DNA of 5,394 nt from an uncultured Lachnospiraceae bacterium (lineage in GTDB: Bacteria; Bacillota; Clostridia; Lachnospirales; Lachnospiraceae), in assembly GCA_947178115.1 (NCBI GenBank), contig CAMWXF010000153.1:1-5394 (forward strand), read 5' to 3'. Shown in pieces: positions 1 through 4,723 of the stretch (position 1 is the first letter of the stretch; every line of letters begins with the position of its first letter). The position numbers and the translations under genes were made by a program. The notes under the pieces were generated by a model that saw nothing but the letters and a program-made list of their open reading frames with translations, searched no databases and was not told the origin of the DNA.

Positions 1-395
1 ACCTGACTGATCTCGCAGTTGTCGTCCATGGGAACGAAGGTGAGCACGGAGGCTTCCACATCATTTTTCTTACCGGTAAAACGGCTGTAACCGATGCCGT
101 GGCGGCACTCATAACTGTCAAGCTCTGTCTGGGTAGGTTTCCAGCCCGGATTCCATACGGTATTGCCGTCTTTAATATAGAAGTATTTACCATTGATGTC
201 ATTCGGTACATCATTGTAACGGTAACGGGTCATGCGCAGCAGCTTGGCATCTTTATAGAAAGTATAGCCGCCGCAGGTGTTGGAAATCAGACTGAAGAAC
301 TCATTACATCCTAAATAGTTGATCCACGGTAAAGGGGTCTTAGGGGTGGTGATGACGTATTCACGGTTGGCGTCATCGAAATAGCCAAATTTCAT
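1..395 (-). CDS. GH94 phosphorylase, probable cellobiose phosphorylase (N-terminal part only)
   Basis: This gene runs leftward and is cut by the window edge after 131 complete codons. The product begins MKFGYFDDANREYVIT and continues with PWINYLG, then SLISNTCGGYTFYKDA, RYRYNDVP and ECRHGIGYSRF. I recognise these as the N-terminal beta-sandwich signature of GH94 (old glycosyltransferase 36) enzymes. The RYRYN and ECRHG stretches look more like cellobiose phosphorylase than chitobiose phosphorylase. Cellobiose phosphorylases are cytoplasmic and convert cellobiose plus phosphate to glucose 1-phosphate and glucose; no signal peptide is visible, as expected. The start is supported by AAGGAG at 405-410, nine bases upstream. 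Full-length family members have about 800 residues, so the catalytic domain and its general-acid Asp lie outside the window and substrate cannot be confirmed. Cellodextrin or another beta-glucan phosphorylase remains possible. Divergence from a LacI gene and a sugar importer fits phosphorolysis of the imported sugar. Confidence 0.9.
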   Translation of the reverse strand, partial: MKFGYFDDANREYVITTPKTPLPWINYLGCNEFFSLISNTCGGYTFYKDAKLLRMTRYRYNDVPNDINGKYFYIKDGNTVWNPGWKPTQTELDSYECRHGIGYSRFTGKKNDVEASVLTFVPMDDNCEISQ

Positions 396-456
396 AGTGA
401 TTTTCTCCTTTTCTGTTGATGTGCTGTTGATATATAAATATATGAAGCGAAATATA

Positions 457-472
457 GAAAACGATTAAGATA
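457..472 (+). promoter_or_regulatory. Candidate LacI-family operator, left copy
   Basis: GAAAACGATTAAGATA matches 824-839 base for base over 16 bases. It has the central CpG flanked by A/T-rich half-sites that LacI/GalR regulators and CcpA recognise, though the right half is an imperfect mirror of the left. It lies 61 bases upstream of the phosphorylase ATG, inside the predicted leader, where bound protein could act as a roadblock or cover a nearer promoter. Confidence 0.55.
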
Positions 473-558
473 AATGTGAAGCTGTATATTGTGCCCGTGC
501 ACCATCAAAGAATATAAGTATAAAGTGTACGGAAAATATACAATATAATGATGATGCA

Positions 559-587
559 ATTATACATAATACAGAAAGGAATTGCAA
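559..587 (-). promoter_or_regulatory. Probable sigma-A promoter for the phosphorylase gene
   Basis: Read on the minus strand, a -35 element TTGCAA (587-582) is followed after exactly 17 bases by a perfect -10 element TATAAT (564-559). The predicted transcription start is near 551, giving a leader of roughly 155 bases before the phosphorylase ATG. The left operator candidate (457-472) would lie about 80-95 bases downstream of that start, and the middle one about 100 bases upstream. This is the best promoter match I found in the intergenic region, but it rests on sequence consensus alone. Confidence 0.5.
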
Positions 588-638
588 TCATAATCGTACC
601 ATCGGAAGGAAGAAAAAGGAAGTACGCAGAGTAGTTCG

Positions 639-671
639 CGAAAATTAACGAAAACGTTTAATAAGTTTTCG
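639..671 (+). promoter_or_regulatory. Candidate compound LacI-family operator, middle copy
   Basis: The core GAAAACGTTTAA (650-661) matches the left and right operator candidates except for one base, and contains the perfect palindrome AAACGTTT (652-659). Further half-sites surround it: CGAAAA at 639-644, CGAAAAC at 649-655, and the exact inverted copy GTTTTCG at 665-671. The cluster could hold one dimer in alternative registers or two dimers. The local regulator and CcpA (a cre site) are both plausible ligands. Confidence 0.5.
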
Positions 672-823
672 GCGCAATTGTAAACAGATTGTGAATAAAT
701 TTGTAAGAAGGTGTTAAAAAACGGGTTTCGAAACTGTGTAAATTGTACAAAAATATAAAAGTTGAACAAAAAAAACAAAGTTTCTCTTGCAAAACTGTCA
801 AAAGTGATATAGACTGTAATTAC

Positions 824-839
824 GAAAACGATTAAGATA
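824..839 (+). promoter_or_regulatory. Candidate LacI-family operator, right copy
   Basis: This is the second exact copy of GAAAACGATTAAGATA. It overlaps a possible plus-strand -10 element TATAAA at 838-843, for which no good -35 element is present. If that promoter is real, a protein bound here would block it directly, giving autoregulation of the regulator gene 129 bases downstream. An alternative weak promoter, TTGCAA (787-792) with TAGACT (810-815) at 17-base spacing, would place this site just downstream of the transcription start. Confidence 0.55.
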
Positions 840-854
840 TAAAAGGCTTGTTTC

Positions 855-887
855 ATGGAGTTATCGAAATCAAAGTCTAAGTCATAA
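855..887 (+). CDS. Possible ten-residue leader ORF upstream of the regulator
   Basis: An ATG is preceded by AAAAGG (841-846) at 8-base spacing and encodes MELSKSKSKS before a TAA stop. The alternating Ser-Lys tail is curious but too short to assign to a family. If transcription starts near 850 this ATG would lie very close to the RNA 5' end, which weakens the case. It may be chance. Confidence 0.15.
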   Translation: MELSKSKSKS

Positions 888-928
888 GAGTAGGGCAGTA
901 GATCCAGGGTATTAAGATAAGAACCGTG

Positions 929-946
929 AAGGAGCCGTAGATGTAA
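929..946 (+). promoter_or_regulatory. Possible start-stop element in the regulator leader
   Basis: AAGGAG (929-934), a strong ribosome binding site, lies six bases before ATG (941-943), which is followed at once by the stop TAA (944-946). The regulator's own ribosome binding site begins nine bases later. Such minimal ORFs can stall or sequester ribosomes and lower downstream translation. The function here is inferred only from this arrangement. Confidence 0.25.
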
Positions 947-954
947 GAGAAGAC

Positions 955-959
955 AGGAG
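955..959 (+). promoter_or_regulatory. Ribosome binding site that fixes the regulator start
   Basis: AGGAG lies nine bases before the ATG at 969. The next in-frame ATG (978) would be 18 bases away, too far for this site, so 969 is preferred even though the conserved domain begins at the second Met. Confidence 0.7.
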
Positions 960-968
960 CTTGCAGTT

Positions 969-1988
969 ATGGTATCGATGAAAGATATTTCGGTCGCGTG
1001 TGGAGTTTCCGTGGCAACTGTAAGCAAGGCACTGAACGATCACGCTGACATTGGCGCGGAGACAAAGAACCGTGTCAGACAGGTAGCGAAACAGATGGGG
1101 TACTTTCCCAACTCGGCGGCGAAGGCGCTTAAGACGAACCGCACGCATAATCTGGGTGTGCTCTTCGAGGAAGATGACCACAGCGGTTTGACACATGACT
1201 ATTTCGCTTATGTGCTTGACAGCCTCAAGGGTGCGGCAGAAGAGAAAGGATATGACATCACCTTTATCAACGGGTGCAGAACAAGGCATAACAGGATGTC
1301 CTATCTGGAACACTGCAGATACAGAGGCTTTGACGGAGTGATTATCGTATGTGTTAACTTCCATGATCCGGAAGTGCTGGAACTGGTAAACAGCAGTATT
1401 CCCACCGTCACGATCGACCACGTATTTAATAATGTATGTTCGGTGGTATCGGATAATGTCAAGGGAATGCGCGAACTTGTACAATATGTATATAACAAAG
1501 GACACCGAAGAATCGCTTATATTCATGGAGTTAATTCGTCGGTGGCGGTTACCCAGAGAAGGCTGGCTTCTTTTTATAAGACGGCGGAGGAACTGGGGTT
1601 AAAGATTCCGGACGAATACATAAAGGCCGCGGCGTACAGAGATACGAAGGCATCCGGTATAGCGACGGCAGAACTTCTGGAGTTGAGGGAAAGACCCACT
1701 TGTATATTTTATCCTGATGATTTCGCCTGTTACGGCGGCATCAATGTGATTAAGGAACGTGGGCTGTCTGTTCCGGATGATATCTCAGTCGTAGGATTCG
1801 ACGGAATCAGAATTGCAAGACATATAGAACCGAAGCTGACAACACTGAAACAGGATACGACTCAGCTCGGCAGGAGAGCAGCCGAGAAAGTAATCAGTCT
1901 GATCGAACATCCGAAAACGACACTGATTGAACAGATCGTTGTGGAGGGTGAGGTGTATGAAGGCAAATCGGTGGCCTGCTTAAAATGA
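969..1988 (+). CDS. LacI/GalR-family transcriptional regulator
   Basis: The 339-residue product has the normal length and order of a LacI-family protein. Residues 4-25 form the helix-turn-helix (MKDISVACGVSVATVSKALN); V15 and A16 occupy the positions of the base-reading Tyr17/Gln18 of LacI. The hinge NSAAKALKT (48-56) keeps the leucine that, in this family, inserts at a central CpG. The rest is a periplasmic-binding-protein-like effector domain with GHRRIAYIHG (178-187) and VPDDISVVGFDG (268-279), ending in the usual LTTLKQD segment. It probably acts as a cytoplasmic dimer, binding the three CpG-centred sites in the upstream region and responding to a sugar or sugar phosphate, likely cellobiose or a relative. 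FDG replaces the more usual FDD or FDN. Its place between the phosphorylase and transporter genes argues for a local regulator. The family is certain; the effector is inferred. Confidence 0.95.
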   Translation: MVSMKDISVACGVSVATVSKALNDHADIGAETKNRVRQVAKQMGYFPNSAAKALKTNRTHNLGVLFEEDDHSGLTHDYFAYVLDSLKGAAEEKGYDITFINGCRTRHNRMSYLEHCRYRGFDGVIIVCVNFHDPEVLELVNSSIPTVTIDHVFNNVCSVVSDNVKGMRELVQYVYNKGHRRIAYIHGVNSSVAVTQRRLASFYKTAEELGLKIPDEYIKAAAYRDTKASGIATAELLELRERPTCIFYPDDFACYGGINVIKERGLSVPDDISVVGFDGIRIARHIEPKLTTLKQDTTQLGRRAAEKVISLIEHPKTTLIEQIVVEGEVYEGKSVACLK

Positions 1989-1989
1989 G

Positions 1990-2026
1990 GCATTTATATC
2001 AGTTTAACTGATAATTAAATAAATGC
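1990..2026 (+). repeat. Nested inverted repeat after the regulator gene
   Basis: An outer pair GCATTTAT (1990-1997) and ATAAATGC (2019-2026) encloses an inner perfect inverted repeat, TATCAGTT / AACTGATA (1997-2013, one central base); the two arms share position 1997. As RNA it could form a hairpin with a right-side bulge at 2013-2018. It is AT-rich and lacks a following T-run, so it is a poor intrinsic terminator. The inner palindrome could instead be a protein-binding site for the downstream binding-protein gene. Confidence 0.4.
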
Positions 2027-2035
2027 AGAAGTAAC

Positions 2036-2051
2036 TTGATAGCAATATCAA
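2036..2051 (+). repeat. Small perfect hairpin upstream of the binding-protein gene
   Basis: TTGATA and TATCAA form a six-base-pair stem closing a GCAA loop, a GNRA-type tetraloop. It ends 13 bases before the ribosome binding site AAGGGAGG (2065-2072), so it leaves that site open. Possible roles are a 5'-end stabiliser or an operator half-site pair. I found no clear sigma-A promoter between 1989 and 2081. Confidence 0.35.
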
Positions 2052-2081
2052 AATATTATTCTCAAAGGGAGGAAATTATTC

Positions 2082-3503
2082 ATGAAGAAAAAGTTACTTA
2101 GTGTAATTCTTTCAACAGCCATGATCGCAAGTGTGCTTTCAGGCTGTGGTGGAAATGGCGGCGGAACCGCTACCACACCTGCAACTGACGACGCAGCACC
2201 CGCTGCAGACGCTGCTCCGGCAGAGGACGCAGCTCCGGCAGAGGACGCAGCACCCGCTGATGATGCAGCACCCGCTGCTTCCGGCGACAAGTTCTATATC
2301 TACTCTTGGAATACAGAGTTACAGGAGAGACTTGCTTATGTATTCGCAGCAAATCCGGGTATGGAAGACAGAGTAGAGTATGTAAACGTTGGTGACTCCG
2401 GTATCTACCAGGAGAGAATTGACCAGCTGTTACAGGCTCCTGACGCACAGGACTATCCTGATATGATCGCTTTCGAGGCTGCTTACATCATGAAGTATAC
2501 CAACTCCGATCAGACATTAGATATTAAAGAGCTTGGTCTCACAGATGCAGACCTTGGTGAGATGTATCCTTACACCCTCACAGTTCCTACCGATAAGAGA
2601 AACGGTGCCATAAAGGGTCTTTCCTGGCAGGCATGTCCCGGTTCCTTTATGTACAGAACTGACCTTGCTGAGAGCCTTCTCGGCGTAACAAGCCCTGAGG
2701 AGATGCAGGCTAAGATCAGCACATGGGATGATTTCGTAGCTACGGCACATGAGATCAAAGAGAAATCCGGCGACGCTACAAGAATCCTTTCTTCTAACGG
2801 CGATATCGCAGAAGTATTCAGATCCAACATGGAGAATCCTTGGGTAGACGACAACGGCGTATTCCGTATGGATCCGATCATGGAGCAGTACATGGATATG
2901 GTTAAGACACTGGAGCAGGAAGATTTGACACAGAAAACATCTACGTGGACTGACGAGTGGAACGCAGGTCCTTCTACAGACTCTGTATTCGGTTACTTCG
3001 GATGTACATGGTTCTTGCACTGGACAATCAAGGCTAACTGCGGCGGCTCTGCTGTAGGCGAAGGTACTTATGGTCTTTGGAATATGTGTCAGGGACCGAT
3101 GCCTTACTACTGGGGTGGTACATGGTTAGGCGCAACAGCTGGATGTTCTGATAAAGAGCTGGCTGGACAGATCATGAAGGGTCTTTGCTGTGATACAGAG
3201 ATCATGACAAAGATGTCTTCCGAGACTTTGGACTATGTAAACAACAAGACAGCTATGCAGACTCTGTCCGATCAGGGCGCAGGCGCATACGACTTCTTGG
3301 GCGGTCAGGATTTCATCGCAGTATTCTCTCCTCTGGCAGACAATGTAGATGTATCCTTCATGAGCGCATATGACCAGAAGGTTAACGATCTCCTTGGTAC
3401 ACAGATTACAGAGTACTCTCTTGGCAACAAGGACAAAGAGACAGCTATCGCAGACTTCAAGGCAGCAGTAGCAGAGGCTTATCCTTCACTGACATTTGAG
3501 TAA
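2082..3503 (+). CDS. CUT1-type sugar ABC transporter substrate-binding lipoprotein
   Basis: The 473-residue product starts with a lipoprotein signal peptide: MKKK, a hydrophobic stretch, then the lipobox LSGC with Cys22 as the predicted lipidated residue. A Gly/Thr spacer and an acidic Ala/Pro linker (37-66) follow, built from five DAAPAx hexapeptides. From residue 69 the sequence looks like an extracellular solute-binding protein of family 1, with KFYIYSW at the first strand, YPDMIAF (125-131), the SWQACPGSFMYRTDLAE region (from 181) and several Trp/Tyr-rich stretches suited to sugar stacking. It would sit on the outer membrane face and hand sugar to the two downstream permeases. The start has AAGGGAGG at nine-base spacing. 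Seven cysteines remain beyond Cys22, including the pair in GLCCD, which is many for an exported protein. Codon choice leans to highly expressed codons more than in the permeases. Cellobiose or cellodextrin is inferred from the phosphorylase. Confidence 0.93.
   Translation: MKKKLLSVILSTAMIASVLSGCGGNGGGTATTPATDDAAPAADAAPAEDAAPAEDAAPADDAAPAASGDKFYIYSWNTELQERLAYVFAANPGMEDRVEYVNVGDSGIYQERIDQLLQAPDAQDYPDMIAFEAAYIMKYTNSDQTLDIKELGLTDADLGEMYPYTLTVPTDKRNGAIKGLSWQACPGSFMYRTDLAESLLGVTSPEEMQAKISTWDDFVATAHEIKEKSGDATRILSSNGDIAEVFRSNMENPWVDDNGVFRMDPIMEQYMDMVKTLEQEDLTQKTSTWTDEWNAGPSTDSVFGYFGCTWFLHWTIKANCGGSAVGEGTYGLWNMCQGPMPYYWGGTWLGATAGCSDKELAGQIMKGLCCDTEIMTKMSSETLDYVNNKTAMQTLSDQGAGAYDFLGGQDFIAVFSPLADNVDVSFMSAYDQKVNDLLGTQITEYSLGNKDKETAIADFKAAVAEAYPSLTFE
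2190..2279 (+). repeat. Five tandem 18-bp units coding the DAAPAx linker
   Basis: Five in-frame 18-base units start at 2190, 2208, 2226, 2244 and 2262, each coding Asp-Ala-Ala-Pro-Ala plus a variable Ala, Glu or Asp. Units 2 and 3 differ by one base (gct/gca in the second codon), as do the first five codons of units 4 and 5 (gac/gat). The near-identity suggests growth by slippage or unequal crossing-over, and unit number may vary between strains. The linker would hold the sugar-binding domain away from the membrane. Confidence 0.85.
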
Positions 3504-3551
3504 TTATTGAGAGTTAAAACAGAATAAGTCAGAATAAGTAATATAATAAAG

Positions 3552-3580
3552 TCTGTACCGGCTCTTCGGGCCGGTACAGA
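3552..3580 (+). terminator. Strong intercistronic stem-loop, partial terminator or mRNA 3'-end stabiliser
   Basis: TCTGTACCGGC (3552-3562) pairs perfectly with GCCGGTACAGA (3570-3580), and the top carries CTTCGG (3564-3569), the very stable C(UUCG)G tetraloop, with one bulged T at 3563. The following TATTTAAAAG is a poor T-tract, so full termination is unlikely. A strong hairpin just after a binding-protein gene is a known way to keep its mRNA more abundant than that of the permeases, as with malE in enteric bacteria. The pairing is seen; the role is inferred. Confidence 0.75.
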
Positions 3581-3607
3581 TATTTAAAAGCAATCTTAAG
3601 AAGAAAA

Positions 3608-3674
3608 GACCGCGGCACAGTTTTTTGAGAGTGCTCCGGCTGACAGAGAATTGTCAAATGCCTGTGACGCGGTC
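3608..3674 (+). repeat. Long-range inverted repeat upstream of permease 1
   Basis: GACCGCGGCACAG (3608-3620) is complementary to CTGTGACGCGGTC (3662-3674) at 12 of 13 positions, with a single G-A mismatch. The 41-base interior starts with six Ts (3621-3626) and contains a smaller pair TGACA / TGTCA (3641-3645, 3652-3656). In RNA this makes a two-tier structure ending about 20 bases before the permease ribosome binding site. It may protect the 5' end of a processed permease mRNA. Confidence 0.6.
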
Positions 3675-3694
3675 AGAGGCAGAAAAATTAAAAA

Positions 3695-3701
3695 AGAAGG
3701 A
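3695..3701 (+). promoter_or_regulatory. Ribosome binding site that fixes the permease 1 start
   Basis: AGAAGGA lies nine bases before the ATG at 3711. No comparable site precedes the in-frame ATG at 3651, and the 20 residues it would add are charged, lack family resemblance and would be encoded within the intercistronic structure. Confidence 0.7.
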
Positions 3702-3710
3702 TGTGGAGAA

Positions 3711-4721
3711 ATGGCAAAGAGTAAGAGCAATAAGCATAAGACAGTGGAATACGGCCGCTATGGATATTACTTCATTGCTCCGTTTTTTATTGTATTCGCG
3801 ATATTCCAATTATGGCCTTTGATCTATACACTCGGTCTGGCTTTCTGTGAGAATTATACGGATACGATGTGGAACGTGGAAGTGGGTCCTACCTTTAACG
3901 GTCTTCAGAACTTTTCGACGATCTTCGTGGGCAGCGATGGATCGCTGTTCGATACCTATACGTTCCGTTCGCTGGGCGCTACTCTGATCATGTGGCTGAT
4001 GAACTTCCTGCCGCAGATTCTGTTGGCGCTGCTTCTGGCGGTATGGTTCACGGATACGAGAGTAAAGATCAAAGCGCAGGGCGCATATAAGATCCTTGTA
4101 TTTATGCCCAACATCATCACGGCGGCTACGATCTCCGTGCTGTTCTACAAACTGTTCGATTACCCGAACGGACCGATCAACCAGTTCCTTGTAAACAGCG
4201 GTATCTGGGATGTACCCTACCAATTCCTAAATACGAAATGGGCAACAAGGAGTATTATCTCCTTTATCAATTTCTGGATGTGGTACGGCAATACGATGAT
4301 CGTCCTGACAGCGGGTGTGCTGGGTATCAGCCCGTCACTGTTTGAGGCAGCCAGAGTGGATGGTGCCACAAGTTGGCAGATATTCAAGAGCGTAACCTTG
4401 CCTTTGCTTCGTCCGATTATGCTGTTCTCACTGGTAAACTCCGCAATCGGCGGACTGCAGATGTATGATATTCCGAAGCTGTTGACGACAAGCGGATATG
4501 GTGATCCGGATTACACCACCAGAACGATGACTATGTACATAAGAGAGTTGGCATTCAGCGGAGCGAGACAGATGGGTAAGGCTTCAGCGGTATCTTTGGT
4601 GCTGTTTGTGGTGACCCTGTTCTTCTCACTTGCACTGTTCTATATTATGAGGGATAAGGATGCCATTAGGGAGAAGAAAGCCATTAAAGCGGCACAGAAA
4701 GCAAGAAAGGGGGCGAATTGA
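3711..4721 (+). CDS. CUT1 sugar ABC transporter permease 1 (MalF/UgpA-like)
   Basis: From the preferred ATG the protein has 336 residues. It has a short basic cytoplasmic tail (MAKSKSNKHK) and about six membrane segments, near residues 19-45, 88-113, 128-149, 181-207, 232-252 and 291-313. Between the fourth and fifth lies the EAA loop, EAARVDGATSWQIFKSVTLPLLRP (212-235), the cytoplasmic motif that docks on the transporter ATPase. The first segment with APFFIVFAIFQLWPLIYTL is typical of the MalF/UgpA partner of CUT1 importers. The C-terminus has an unusually long basic tail of about 23 residues (RDKDAIREKKAI onward). It would pair with the next gene product in the inner membrane and receive sugar from the upstream lipoprotein. 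The stop codon is followed within two bases by the next start, indicating tight co-translation. Family and role are firm; the sugar is inferred. Confidence 0.93.
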   Translation: MAKSKSNKHKTVEYGRYGYYFIAPFFIVFAIFQLWPLIYTLGLAFCENYTDTMWNVEVGPTFNGLQNFSTIFVGSDGSLFDTYTFRSLGATLIMWLMNFLPQILLALLLAVWFTDTRVKIKAQGAYKILVFMPNIITAATISVLFYKLFDYPNGPINQFLVNSGIWDVPYQFLNTKWATRSIISFINFWMWYGNTMIVLTAGVLGISPSLFEAARVDGATSWQIFKSVTLPLLRPIMLFSLVNSAIGGLQMYDIPKLLTTSGYGDPDYTTRTMTMYIRELAFSGARQMGKASAVSLVLFVVTLFFSLALFYIMRDKDAIREKKAIKAAQKARKGAN

Positions 4722-4723
4722 TC

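Larger units (their letters stand above)
396..968. promoter_or_regulatory. Divergent intergenic control region
   Basis: This 573-base AT-rich stretch separates the leftward phosphorylase from the rightward LacI-type gene. I see no convincing protein gene; the longer reading frames on the minus strand overlap the antisense of the regulator and lack family features. It holds three similar LacI-type operator candidates, a good minus-strand promoter and two possible very short leader ORFs before the regulator. A short direct repeat, CTGTTGAT, occurs at 413-420 and 424-431, eleven bases apart, just upstream of the phosphorylase ribosome binding site. The region is longer than needed for two simple promoters, which suggests multi-site regulation. 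Confidence 0.75.
3504..3710 (+). promoter_or_regulatory. Structured intercistronic region between binding protein and permease
   Basis: This 207-base gap is long for an operon whose next two genes are two bases apart. It contains the strong hairpin at 3552-3580 and the long-range stem pairing 3608-3620 with 3662-3674. I see no good promoter and no supported coding sequence: the upstream in-frame ATG at 3651 lies inside the second structure and lacks a ribosome binding site. Confidence 0.7.

Noticed and set aside
99..314. 71-codon plus-strand frame opposite the phosphorylase gene
   Set aside because: The minus strand here encodes unmistakable GH94 motifs, and the plus frame has no supporting signal.
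411..968. Riboswitch or T-box in the long intergenic region
   Set aside because: I looked for conserved riboswitch or T-box elements and a terminator/antiterminator pair before either gene and found none; the repeats fit protein operators better.
560..1027. 155-codon minus-strand reading frame in the intergenic region
   Set aside because: It is rich in Phe/Tyr/Leu codons from AT-rich DNA, overlaps the regulator start in antisense, has no ribosome binding site that I can see and no recognisable family motif.
912..1526. 204-codon minus-strand frame across the regulator gene
   Set aside because: It is the antisense of a clear LacI-family gene, and its product resembles no protein family I know.
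1912..1920. CGAAAACGA inside the regulator gene, resembling the operator core
   Set aside because: It lacks the TTAA right half shared by the three intergenic sites and is explained by coding sequence.
2048..2290. Ala-rich minus-strand frame opposite the lipoprotein linker
   Set aside because: Its repeats are merely the reverse complement of the GC-rich DAAPAx linker codons.
3651..3710. Upstream in-frame ATG giving a 20-residue longer permease 1
   Set aside because: No ribosome binding site precedes it, it lies inside the long-range stem, and AGAAGGA is correctly spaced for the ATG at 3711.
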